Source of the DNA: Xylaria sp. FL1777
Lineage: Eukaryota > Ascomycota > Sordariomycetes > Xylariales > Xylariaceae
Direction of reading: 5' to 3'
DNA: 64,000 nucleotides
Assembly: GCA_022578965.1 (NCBI GenBank)
Contig: MU400512.1
Coordinates: forward strand, 1-64,000
Both the position numbers and the translations under genes were made by a program. The notes beneath the pieces were generated by a model that searched no databases, was not told the origin of the DNA, and saw only the letters and a list, made by a program, of their open reading frames with translations. Shown here one piece after another: positions 37,785 through 48,052 of the stretch; the first letter of the stretch is position 1, and every line of letters begins with the position of its first letter.

Positions 37785-38335
37785 GTATAACCTATGTTGC
37801 TTTACATTTTCCATCACACAACCCCAAAAACCTTACTCAAGTCCAACCTGTCGTCTCTTAGGTACCAGTAGTGATTAGTATCAGAATCCTGGACTTTACC
37901 ACAGTAACAATGTGCATACGGTAATATATATGCGCAGAACTGTCTGCATACTATATGTAGCTAGTAGTCTATGGCTCATGAAGTTATTATTTGTCCAATA
38001 TACATCTACCCTCTAGAAACTAAACAACCACACGACCCAGCCAAGCCCACAATATTAGCGATACAGCCACGTGTTAGGACAATATCTTCCCTCTCTAGGT
38101 TTATAAAGCATACATACCCTCGGCGAAGCTAGCCACAGTTTGATAGCGTATACCGGTGGGTTGTTCGAGACATTCCCCTAGCTAGATAGTCTCGTAAATG
38201 AATGCTAGGATAACTTTGAAATGTCTCTCGTCTCTTGTTTTCATGCTGTATAATGTACACCTTTACACCGTTGCTAGTCCTGATCTCTTGAGTTACCGTT
38301 ATCCTCCATTCAGTCTCTATATATCTACAGGGTCA

Positions 38336-40172
38336 TTAGAAGTGGATCGCCTTCGAGTATGTCGCCATGGCCGCCTCCTTGAACGCTTCCGCCAACGTCG
38401 GGTGTGCGTGGCACGTGCGGGCAATGTCCTCGGTCGACGCCCCATACTCAAGCGCTAGGGTAGCCTCCGCAATCATCTCACCCGCATTGGGCCCGATGAT
38501 GTGGCACCCTAGTAGTCTGTCTGTCTCGGGATCCGCCAACATCTTCACCAAGCCATCCATGTCGAGATTGGTCTTAGCACGTGAGTTGGCGCTAAAGGGG
38601 AAAGTGCCGACCTTGTAGGGGATGTTCTGCTGCTTGAGCTCCTGCTCGTTCTGGCCTACCCAGGCCACTTCGGGGTGCGTGTACATGACCGAGGGAATCA
38701 CGCCGTAGTTGACATGTCCGTAGCCCTTCTTGATGTACTCGATAGCAGCCACGGCCTCCTCCTCGGCCTTGTGAGCCAGCATGGGGCCGAAGGTGACGTC
38801 GCCAATACAGCGGATGTGGGAGGCCTTGGTGCGATACTCGGAGTCGATAACAACGCGGCCACGCTCGTCAACCTCGAGACCGGCATTCTCGAGGCCGAGG
38901 CCGGTGGTGTAGGGGCGGCGGCCAATAGCAACAAGGACGACATCGGCATCGAGCTGTTGGAGGCTTGGGTTAGATTCAGCTATCGACGGGAACTATTACA
39001 GGGATGTCTTACCGTCTCAGGCTTCCCTCCTTTAGCAGAGTCAACCTCAAGCTTAACAGTCTCACCACTCTGATTACCGCTGACAACCTTGGTGCCGAGC
39101 TTAAAGTCGACGCCCTGTTTCTTGAGCAATTTTTGGGCCTGCTTGGCGATCTCGGTATCCATACCAGGGCCACCGACCTGGTTAAGGAACTCGACGACAG
39201 TGACTTTAGCGCCCAGCCTCGACCACACAGAACCCATTTCTAGACCTATAATACCGCCACCGATGACGATCATCTTCTCGGGGACCTTCTCGAGGGAAAG
39301 CGCGCCGGTGCTGGTGACGACGCGCTTCTCATCGATCTCGAGGCCTGGGAATGGGGTGGCCTCGCTACCGGTAGCAATGAGGATGTTCTTACCCTTGACG
39401 CTGGTCTCGCCACCCTCGTTCAGGGCAACCTTGATCTCATGCTCGTTGACAAACGATCCAGTGCCCTTGATATACTCGACGCCGTTCTTCTTGAACAGGA
39501 ACTCAACGCCCTTAGTCAAGCTTGCGACGGATGTTTCCTTCGCCTTCATCATGCCCTGCAGGTTGAGCTTGACGTCACCAACCTCGATACCACGACGCTC
39601 GGTGTCATGGAGGATCTGGTGGTACAAGTGGGAGTTGTTCAGAAGCGACTTGGAGGGAATGCAACCGACGTTGAGACAGGTGCCACCGAGGGCGCCGCGC
39701 TTTTCAATACAAGCAACCTATGGCGAGGATGACTCGTGAGCAGGGGAATTCTAGCCCAGCATAGGGCCATGCTAGGAATTTGGCTGGAAGGGCAGGAGAA
39801 CTGCGAAACACACCTTCAGGCCCTCCTGTCCTGCCTTGATAGCGGCAACATATCCAGCGACACCGCCGCCAATGATGACGAGATCCTTCTCCTCTATAGC
39901 GCCATTGGGTGCATTAGTAGAATGTTGTATGCTAGATAGATGCGGCCACGGTAAAAGGCCTCGGTAAAAGGACGGCGCTTACCTGCCTGGCTGGCATAGC
40001 CTCTTCTCCAGCGCGACACGGGGGAGACGACTGTAGGGAGACTAGATCAGCGTTAGCAGGCCCGTTGATGATAGCTATGCGCCGTTGGCGAGTCATGTCT
40101 TGTTGCGTACGAGCTCTGGGAGCGAAAGGACGATCGGACGGCGGTCCGCGGTATTAGACGGCGTGCGAGCAT
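38336..40172 (-). CDS. LPD1: Dihydrolipoyl dehydrogenase, mitochondrial, five exons
   Basis: Exons are 40111-40172, 39983-40041, 39814-39893, 39013-39717 and 38336-38953, giving 507 residues. This is the FAD-dependent E3 that reoxidises dihydrolipoamide in pyruvate, 2-oxoglutarate and branched-chain dehydrogenases and the glycine cleavage system in the mitochondrial matrix. The N-terminus [16 protein letters not shown] is Arg/Ser-rich without acids, a matrix presequence. FAD binding shows [13 protein letters not shown]. The redox pair is GGTCLNVGC (Cys81, Cys86). NAD binding shows [13 protein letters not shown]. The C-terminal HAHPTLAE holds the catalytic His-Glu pair, and the end is KAIHF. 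The first acceptor was set at TAG (exon 2 from 40041), because that frame gives [19 protein letters not shown]; a later CAG would shift frame. Confidence 0.95.
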
Positions 40173-41096
40173 GGCGGATGTGACAACGGAGAGGCGACCG
40201 ATTGCGCAGGACGACTGGGGACTGGGAGCAAATGGGGGAGGGAGAGATCGAGCCGCGCCGGTCGGGAATGGGGGTGTCGGACGAGGTTGCTGCGGCTGCG
40301 TATAGTGGTGGGCTGGCTGGTGAGCGGCTTCGCTTTCTTGGTGGTGATAATTTGGTATGGTATGCTACGACGACGACGTATTTGGAGGATGGATGGGTCG
40401 GCTGCTGGGAAATTTTGGGGGTCCGAGTCACTGCGCTGAACCTCCCGTAGATATGGGTCTCCACGGTCACCTGCGCGCGCTCCAATTCGCTGGGGCGAAA
40501 ATAATTCATGGCTAAACACCGAACATAACCGCACGCAGGCACGGGTACAGGTACATGGCCATTTTCCGCTCTGCTTGACCGGCTTCGACTGCATTCCCGA
40601 CTCGCGATGTATAATTACATACAGGAGAATTACCTAGGCACCTAAGAGGTAGGTACTTAAGAGATATACGCATATTACATGCTTCTACCAAGATATCAAA
40701 TTTCATGTACATAGGTAGGTAAGGTAGGTACCTAAGGAACATTACATGGTACCTACTCCAATGTAAGACTGTCTGATTATATAATCAACTGGCACGGCTT
40801 GGCCGCATGTCTTACGTTTACTAACCATAGATATTTATCCCATAGTTAGAGAGTCGTAACATAAAAACCATGTCTCACGGCAATATGCCAACGTAATAAT
40901 TCAAATCAGCTCTCCTCCGGTCCACGGGGTTTGCGTGGGATTTTGTGTATAGAGAAAGTGGCATATATATATATCTCCTCTCTATACTAAAGGTAGCTAT
41001 GCAGACCAAACAACACGGAATACAAAGCAGAAGCAAGAGCCAATGAGATTTAAGGATTGGCACTAGTTGATAGCTGGCTGTCTGTCTTGTTGTATG

Positions 41097-41114
41097 TATA
41101 TATATATATATATA
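41097..41114. repeat. (ta)n microsatellite
   Basis: Nine TA dinucleotides are uninterrupted. Confidence 0.85.
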
Positions 41115-41201
41115 GTGTTACTCGGGCTGACGGCCTGTTGGCCATGCCGGTTTCTATCTAGTAACCGTACAGGTAAAAACCGTGTCTTGCGCTATTTCGG
41201 G

Positions 41202-41233
<32 letters not shown>

Positions 41234-41241
41234 CGTGTGTG
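41202..41241. repeat. Compound (ta)n(tg)n microsatellite
   Basis: About seven TA units run straight into about thirteen TG units with one C interruption. The TG part is a purine-pyrimidine alternation that can adopt Z-DNA. Confidence 0.85.
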
Positions 41242-41997
41242 GAGAGGCAAGTAGGTAGAGATGGATGACAACCCAATAGGTAGAAGCATATGTATACATG
41301 CATACGTATAGAGGAGTTTTCGAACAACGGCTTGTTTGCACTATGCGTTGATAGCATGTCTTGCAGTAGTTGTCTCTCGTGTTCAGCAGAATACAGACTC
41401 CATGGTGCTCCTAGAACTCCACTAAGGAGTCCTAAGATCATCTTTAATTTCTACTAAGGCATGGGTGTCTCATTGGCAGAACCTCGTCGAGTATAGATGA
41501 GGATTACTGTCCACTAGATCGAGAGCACCCATTGTAGAGGATCTCGTAATGATGGTAACTTCCCGCCTTTCAACAAGAATACACCGGCATCCTTAATGCG
41601 AGTCGACGATCGGGCTCGTTACAAGCTATGTTCCCTATGATTGACTTACTTACGATAGACCGGGAACCCTCTGGACGACGCCCAATCCCGCCGCTACTCG
41701 CTTTGGCGTACCAAGAGTTTTTGGTTTCTGCTAAGCCTCCCTACAAAGGCCTTCACAATGTCTGAGTTATACAAACCACGAATAAACAGCGGGAGGATGA
41801 AGTTGAACTGTACAAGCACGTCTGGAATTAAAGCCCGAAAACTAAGCTGGACATGTCTCAGCCCATGCTCCAGGAATATATGCCCATGTTTGATCTTTTA
41901 TAGATGTCCTTATTGTGTCTATCTAGTAGGCTCATGGAATACCAATTATATACTAGCCCCGTTCTATCCGATTTCCACCCATCATCTACCTAGTATC

Positions 41998-44514
41998 CTA
42001 ATCAAGGTCTTTCTGAACCAACGCAGACTCCAACAACTCAAGTACCTCGTCACAACGCTTCCTCACAAGCTTTACCGCCTTCCTATCCTTATCATTAACA
42101 AGCCTAGTCCCACGAACATACCGCCTCAAAAAAAACTGCACTCCGCGCCCAACGTCCAAGTCCGTATTAAGACCTGCGAAAATTTCCTTAATATCCCGTG
42201 CCCGGGAATCTTGGAGCACGGTAAGCAGCAACACCTCAGTAAAGACATGCGCCTTCTCTTGTAGGGCCGCGAGATTGCGATACTTGAAGACATCGACGAG
42301 CTTGAGCGTTCGCCACGTAACTAGGAAGGCAAACAACTTAGCCGTATTGAATAACCACCTCACACCCTCGTCAGCGTCGTCATCCAGCCCGTCCTCTTCG
42401 GCGTCGCCATCCCCTGTATCGACATCCTCACCCATCTTCTTAAAGCGGATAGTCAGGCACCGACGGAACTGGAACCGCATCTCCTTATCACCGCTAAACC
42501 TGTCGGCCAGGAGCGCATAGTAGTGGTTGTAGACGTTCTGCCGCTCGCCGCTGCGCACGATGACCTCGGCGATCTCTTTTCGCTGGTGCTTGTTAAGCCG
42601 TAACTTCTGTACGAGGAGGTCCGCACTGTCGCAGTCTGTGGCGGCGTGCAGAGCTACGAAGATGCGTTGTCGGACTTCCGTGTTGAAACCTTGCTCTCGT
42701 GCCAGCTGCCAGAGATCAGGGATACCTAAGTCGTCACCAGACTGCGTGATGGTCTCGTCGGCGAGGTCGTCGTTGTGGTCGTCGTGATCATCATCATTGT
42801 TATCATACTTGTTTTTGTCTCTCTCTTGCCCACTTTGATTTCCTATCCAGCTAGCTCCCACAAGCCACCATTTACCCTGTGTTTCAGAGTTCCGTATGTC
42901 CTCGAGACCGACACGAAGCGGCTGCACGTCATGGCTACCCTTGAGCGTGCCAATTCGTTTCCTTAACTGGGTGCGTTGCTCAGCGAGGTCTTTGTTCCTC
43001 GTGACTGCCTTGGCCTTGTTACTCTGCAACTTCTCTATCTCGTCAATCATGAACCTTGTCCTGACTGGGATATCTTTCGTGGTATGAGGCTGTATGCGGC
43101 TGATGATGTCGCGTAACGCACGTGGGTCGTCACGCCTCAAGGAGGGCCCGCAGAGCTGAATGATCTTAAGCAAAAGCTCCGTGTTAAGTCCCGACAGCGT
43201 TTCTAAGAACAATCGAACGTAGTCGAAGATGAGATTGCAGCCAATGACTTGCATATTGTAAAGCTCGGCGACTAATGAGACTAGATGCTTGGATCTGGCA
43301 TCCGATTGATCCCCCGAGGCTAACGCGTAACGCTTCTCCAGTGTTTCGATAAGGTGCTGCAGGAACTGAGCGCTGACCGCCACCCCTATAGTTTTATATA
43401 TCGCAGCAATGAACCCGGCAATCATCGTGAAGAACGAGTCTGGTCGCTTCTCGGGAGAACAGACGAGCGCCATGATCGAGCCAATGAGAGTGGAGGTTAC
43501 GAGCTGCCTCGGATTCGTCTGGTACAGGTTGGTAATGTCCTTGAGGATACCCGTCATGTTCTCGTTTGTGAGCCGATTGATCAAGCCCTGAATGCGCCTT
43601 CGAAGTTGGTCTTCCGCTTGCTCACTCGAGCCAGGCTGTTTACGGAGCGAAGGTGGCACGTATTTGGCAACATTAGTAGTTGGAGCAACATATGGGTTCT
43701 CCCGTTGCTGCTGAACCGATTCTTGCTCCTGCTCTTCTTCTTCATCGCTTGCCTCGGAAAAGCCTCCAAAATCATCGCTTTCATCTTCGTTGTCTTCATC
43801 CTCGTCATCGCCATCCTCACCAAATCCACCCTCATCTATTGTATCTACAATATCGTCATCCTCGTTAACGGTGACGGCAGCAGCTGCCGCCTCAGCTTCA
43901 GCTTTTCGCCGCTTCTGTGCTAGCCACTCATCAGACTCTGCTTTGCGTTTGCTCCTCGACACAGGCCCTTGGTCATCGTCGCTGTCCATTCCATCCAGGC
44001 CTTCCAATAGACCGCCAAGACCATCCTCCTCGAAAGACTTTGGCAGCCCTTTTTTGCCTTTCAGCCCGAGCCTCTTTTCGAGTTTTGCGATTTCCTTCTC
44101 TTCTGCTGCTATTTTTGCCATGTCAGACTTAGAGAGTTTAGGTTTGCTAGGTTGTTTGGCTTCAATCTGAACCTCGTCATCCTCGCCCTCGTTGCTATCT
44201 ATGTCTCCTCCTTCTCTCTCTTCGTCAACATCAAAGTCATCCTCGTCAAGCTCGTCGTCACTGCTGAACGGCAACCCTTTATCGCCACTCTCGTGAGAAG
44301 CTTTCTGATAACGTGGCGTAGAAGACTGGTGAGAGCGTTGTGTGGTCTGGCGAAGCTGAGAGCTCCTGGCATGTCTCTTGTGCACGCGGGCCTCTTTTCT
44401 CTGGTCTTTCCTCGACCGCCGGTGTTCGTTACGTCCTGAACCGCCTTGCTGTATGTCAAGTTCTCGAAGTAGAGAGGACGGCAGCAACAACTTCCTCTTT
44501 GCACTAGGAGCCAT
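41998..44514 (-). CDS. SGD1: Nucleolar MIF4G/MA3 protein, NOM1/Sgd1 family
   Basis: A single uninterrupted frame encodes 838 residues. The N-terminus (1-60) is basic and nucleolar-type. Residues about 85-270 are highly acidic with Lys-rich blocks. The MIF4G domain runs from about 303 to 505 (LRRRIQGLINRLTNENMTG onward) and an MA3 domain lies at about 625-745. This order is that of yeast Sgd1 and human NOM1, nucleolar proteins required for 18S rRNA and small-subunit biogenesis that recruit an RNA helicase of the eIF4A type. An acidic Asp/Asn/His-rich linker separates the domains. Length agrees with the family. The gene is divergent from SRP14. I see no frameshift or missing segment. The start is the first ATG, giving the family-like opening with Lys/Arg clusters and LPSSLLRELD. 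Confidence 0.92.
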   Translation of the reverse strand: MAPSAKRKLLLPSSLLRELDIQQGGSGRNEHRRSRKDQRKEARVHKRHARSSQLRQTTQRSHQSSTPRYQKASHESGDKGLPFSSDDELDEDDFDVDEEREGGDIDSNEGEDDEVQIEAKQPSKPKLSKSDMAKIAAEEKEIAKLEKRLGLKGKKGLPKSFEEDGLGGLLEGLDGMDSDDDQGPVSRSKRKAESDEWLAQKRRKAEAEAAAAAVTVNEDDDIVDTIDEGGFGEDGDDEDEDNEDESDDFGGFSEASDEEEEQEQESVQQQRENPYVAPTTNVAKYVPPSLRKQPGSSEQAEDQLRRRIQGLINRLTNENMTGILKDITNLYQTNPRQLVTSTLIGSIMALVCSPEKRPDSFFTMIAGFIAAIYKTIGVAVSAQFLQHLIETLEKRYALASGDQSDARSKHLVSLVAELYNMQVIGCNLIFDYVRLFLETLSGLNTELLLKIIQLCGPSLRRDDPRALRDIISRIQPHTTKDIPVRTRFMIDEIEKLQSNKAKAVTRNKDLAEQRTQLRKRIGTLKGSHDVQPLRVGLEDIRNSETQGKWWLVGASWIGNQSGQERDKNKYDNNDDDHDDHNDDLADETITQSGDDLGIPDLWQLAREQGFNTEVRQRIFVALHAATDCDSADLLVQKLRLNKHQRKEIAEVIVRSGERQNVYNHYYALLADRFSGDKEMRFQFRRCLTIRFKKMGEDVDTGDGDAEEDGLDDDADEGVRWLFNTAKLFAFLVTWRTLKLVDVFKYRNLAALQEKAHVFTEVLLLTVLQDSRARDIKEIFAGLNTDLDVGRGVQFFLRRYVRGTRLVNDKDRKAVKLVRKRCDEVLELLESALVQKDLD

Positions 44515-45424
44515 CTTGGGAATCCGTGAACTTAATCCTAGGTCAACAAAGGATTTATGTGAATTGGTGTTGTTGCGTCAATGTTGTGGTCTTCTCATCC
44601 ATGCGCAATCCTAGAATATGAGTTGCAAGTTGGTGTTCAGGAGCAGTATAATTTTTTAGTACAATGTAAAAGGTATTAGATACTTAGGTACTGAAAGAGA
44701 GTAAGTGGCGTACGACAAATAGTATTGTATTGAATAGTCTCGCCAGCGACATCAGTGCCGTAACTGAAGGTGTAGAAGGATAAGTCTAACTGAGGATGCC
44801 TAGCGAAACCCAATATTCTTATATGCCCTTGGTCCGTTTCCACCCCACAGTACCTATGTACCTACCTAGGTACCTTGAGCTTTTCGCATGTATACATTCT
44901 TGGATGAGTACCTATGAACGATAATTACCCGAGGGACACACAATGCACACGACATTTAAGACTTCTATATGAGGGTAGGAAAAATCTAGTAATCATAGGG
45001 GTCCTTGGTTAAAAGTTAAAGGTAGAAGTAACAGCATCCGAAAGACTGTAGGTTATTCGAGAAGAAAAGATAGGAAAGAACAAAAAAATGAAAGAAAAGA
45101 GCAGCCTCCCCTAGTGTGGGATTGGATTAGGTACATAGGCATGCATACATATAGGTACATAGGTAGGTACCGATTTACCAAGAGAACCAGACCCACACTT
45201 TTCTCACCCACTCTCAACAATGTTCAAGTTTGGATAGAGGAGGTACATGTAAATATCAGACTACATTACTCCGTATACTTCACCACATTGGCACATTACA
45301 CATTCATGCGTATTGGTTTCGATCCAAGCCTGCCCACACGCGACGCACATTACAGCCCCCCCGGCTATATCCATCGTCACCACAGAGACAGCGACGAGGG
45401 GACCGCCGTGTCTAATTCTTCGTC
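44515..45424. other. Shared divergent promoter region, NOM1/SRP14
   Basis: About 0.9 kb separates the two starts. Both genes are basic expression machinery, so co-regulation is possible, but I see no recognisable shared operator. TAGGTA-type repeats occur at about 44,850-44,880 and 45,130-45,170. Confidence 0.5.
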
Positions 45425-45993
45425 ATGGGTCATCTGAGCAACGACGAGGTACCCTCAGCTCTCTCCTGATGTCTATCAACCAACGTGTAGATAGATAGAT
45501 ATCTACTACGTGCAGACCGTATACGAGCATTGCTGACTAGCCTTGTGCATCGTTCCAGTTCTTTGCGAAGCTCGTCGAGTTGTTCGACTCGGCGAAGGGC
45601 AGAGACCACGGGTCCATCATCCTGACACAGAAGAGACGTACGGCATGGATACCCAGCACCAAGTCGTCCTAGATGCCCATACTAACGAGACAACCCACCG
45701 CACAAGTGTCCTACGACCAGCCCCTTCCCGAGCCCACCGATGGTGCCGTCTCCGCGGACCAGCAGCCCCAACACCCCCTCCCGATCCTGATACGCGCGAC
45801 AAACGGCAAGGGTAAGGAGGACCGCAAGGCGAAGAAGAAGATCAAGCTCTCGACTGTCGTGAGCCCGGATGCCCTCCCGGCCTTCTTCGAGAGGTACGCC
45901 GAGATATGCAAGCAGGGTATGGGCTCGCTCAAGCCTAGAGATCGGAGCAGGCGGAAGGGCAAGGCGAAGAAGAAGAGCAAGGCCGCGCCATGA
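45425..45993 (+). CDS. SRP14: Signal recognition particle subunit SRP14, three exons
   Basis: Exons are 45425-45448, 45559-45637 and 45707-45993, giving 129 residues. SRP14 binds the Alu domain of the SRP RNA and takes part in elongation arrest during ER targeting. Exon 1 encodes MGHLSNDE and exon 2 continues with FFAKLVELFDSAKG, GSIILTQKR, the conserved SRP14 opening. Exon 3 holds RATNGKGKEDRKAKKK, STVVSPDALPAFFERYAEICKQGM, and a Lys/Arg-rich tail typical of RNA-binding SRP14 C-termini. Donors are GTACCC and GTACGG, and acceptors are CCAG and CAAG; the second intron has an ACTAACG branch site at 45681-45687. The phase joins give TQKRLSYDQ. Because of the introns no single open frame spans the gene. 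The last acceptor is the least certain boundary. Confidence 0.88.
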
Positions 45994-48052
45994 CAACGAC
46001 AACAACAATGGTAACGACGCCATGAGGCTTTCTGTCGTCGCGCGAGAAACCCTCCATCTGCACCTCCACCCGAGTTGCGCGTTACCCCATTGCGAATATC
46101 TGCCACGGGACGGGCACCTACATCATTCGATGAAGGAAGGTATGTCGCCGTCTTTCTAGTAATAACTCCGTTACATTCGAGTGGTCACTACATTCGAACG
46201 GCAACGGAGGGAAACGGAAATACATGCCTCAGGGCTGGCGGTTATACCGAGTGAATATTCACTGTGTATTGTCGGCTACGGCCCCTTTCGGCGCAAGGCA
46301 TGGCCAAGTCGTGGCAAGCTATGGCGGAGGTGCCAAATTACGTATTCCAACCATATGTTACGGGGTTGACTATCCAGCGTAGACCACGTGTCTCCTTAAA
46401 CGATCCCCCTCAATCCTTCTTAGATAGTTCAAGGTAGTGCCTCAGCCTCGGATAGAACATCGGAGTGTGACTCGTCTATAAATATCTGAGAAGACGCTAT
46501 GAAAAAGAGGAAGCAAGATTAACAATTACATATCACTCGAGCCAATAAGGGACAGATTGTGAAGACCCTTCGTCACAAATTGATGGGTATTCATGTTTTA
46601 ATACCCCGAAAATAGACGCTCAGATCATCTAGACTAGCCTTCGGGCTTTGCAAATACATGTCCATAAATGCCAGCATCCAGTCTTAAGGTCGTCTGGGGG
46701 TCTCGCAACTTGGAAGGTTCCCTTGCGTCCAAACGTACTTGCAGGCGACACATTTCTAGCGTGAAAGCTCGCATATCGTTTCTATTTTCTACTCCTCTCT
46801 ACAAGTGTATCGTGTTAGTGTTGTTGTTATTGTTGTTATTCTCTTTCCTTCTTGCCTCTCTTTTCTTCGCTTTGCCTACCGTACTCTAATAAACTCCATG
46901 TCGGTGGACCAATTCATAGGAAAGGAAGGGGGGAAAAAAAGGGTGTCAATCCCTCTGGTAGGGTGTAAGAGAAAACTTGCAAGTGAGTAAGTAGTGCCTA
47001 GAGATATAGGTCTAAAGGGCGCCCTGGCCCCCTGGCGTCGTAGAGTTACCGTTGTGAGGAGCCGAGTTAGATACGGCCATATCTAAGGTAACGACTTACC
47101 GCGCCACATTTGTCAAGCCAACTCAGGAATGACGCGATAAGACATATGGGCGACAAGCAATCATGCAGATAGAGCATGGAGCAAAATCAATCCAATCATA
47201 TGGGCAAGGAGACGTCTATAATATCTAACTCCGCATTCAGTCAAATATATGCGAACTTACCCTATCACATTCCATAACGCGTCATCTCACATCATCAGGC
47301 AGCATGTAACAAGCGGAGACAGGGGTATCAACCGCATTAGACACCATGGCTAATGCCGACTATATCATCTAGAGCCCCAACACATAGTTACTTAGCATAT
47401 GAACTAGGCTTACCCATACTTGCATATCGTACCGTGAGTCCAACTACCGCGCTGTGGGAAATGAGGATGCTATTTGACATACAATCTAGTTTAGGCGCAC
47501 CCCATTTGCCCCTATACTGCACCAGAGATGGACTCTCATATCTTGTGCCAGGCTGTTGAGGGTGGCATGACCTAATGAGAAGCTAACTGTTTTAAAAAAA
47601 AATATAATGTCTGGAAAGCCTTGACCATAAGCGTCTCGAATTTTGTAAACCCGGTTGAACCCCAAGTCGATGATGTAAACAGGTGCGCCTTTTTCCACTC
47701 TGTCCAGTTACACAGCGGCGAAAGCGCTGCCCACCCCGAAACCTTGACATGTGGTCGTGAGTCTCTCTCAGTCATACCTTTGCCGCAGCAGCGGGCTGTT
47801 TGAATAGAGAGTTTCCCGATGAGTTCCCCAATGAATAGAAGCGGGGCAACAATTATAGAAAAAAAAAGGAATACGGTGGTACACAGTTGATTGTGGTAGG
47901 AGGCGAGCAAGCCTCAAGACCGACCCTCAATAAATATGAAATTCGTGGTCGTTGAAATAAGTTTGGGACCCGCCGGAAAGGTATAGACGATTTCAGATCC
48001 GTGGAGAAATCTATCTCTCCGACGATCTAACATAGGACAGCAGTCAGCGATC
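45994..48052. other. Convergent intergenic region, 3' ends of SRP14 and the RRM gene
   Basis: This 2.1-kb stretch has no supported gene. Open frames up to 112 codons (minus strand 47,572-47,910) lack domains. An A-rich run sits near 47,593 and another near 47,860. Both 3' UTRs are expected here. Confidence 0.55.

Larger units (their letters stand above)
31526..38335. other. Long intergenic region without supported protein genes
   Basis: This 6.8-kb spacer separates two minus-strand genes. Open frames are short and lack domains; the longest, 212 codons on the minus strand at 32,138-32,776, is Pro/Arg/Ser-rich with no recognisable family. The region is rich in short dispersed palindromic words (tacgcagta, agtgtacact, tacctaggta), a (ggt)n tract at 32,098-32,150 and AT homopolymer runs near 33,380. 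A possible Pol III unit lies at 37,377-37,540. Promoter elements of the reductase gene must lie at the left end. Confidence 0.55.
40173..41997. other. Intergenic region between LPD1 and NOM1
   Basis: This 1.8-kb spacer contains the LPD1 promoter and the NOM1 3' UTR. It shows TAGGTA-type repeats at about 40,620-40,750 and two dinucleotide microsatellites near 41,100 and 41,220. No gene is supported; a 168-codon plus-strand frame at 41,758-42,264 is mostly antisense to the NOM1 3' end. Confidence 0.6.

Noticed and set aside
40093..40594. Minus-strand frames of 146-149 codons around the LPD1 start
   Set aside because: They overlap the presequence exon in other frames and extend upstream; the spliced LPD1 model explains the region.
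41758..42264. 168-codon plus-strand frame
   Set aside because: Mostly antisense to the NOM1/Sgd1 coding sequence with no domain.
43354..43923. 189-codon plus-strand frame
   Set aside because: Antisense shadow of the acidic region of the NOM1 gene.
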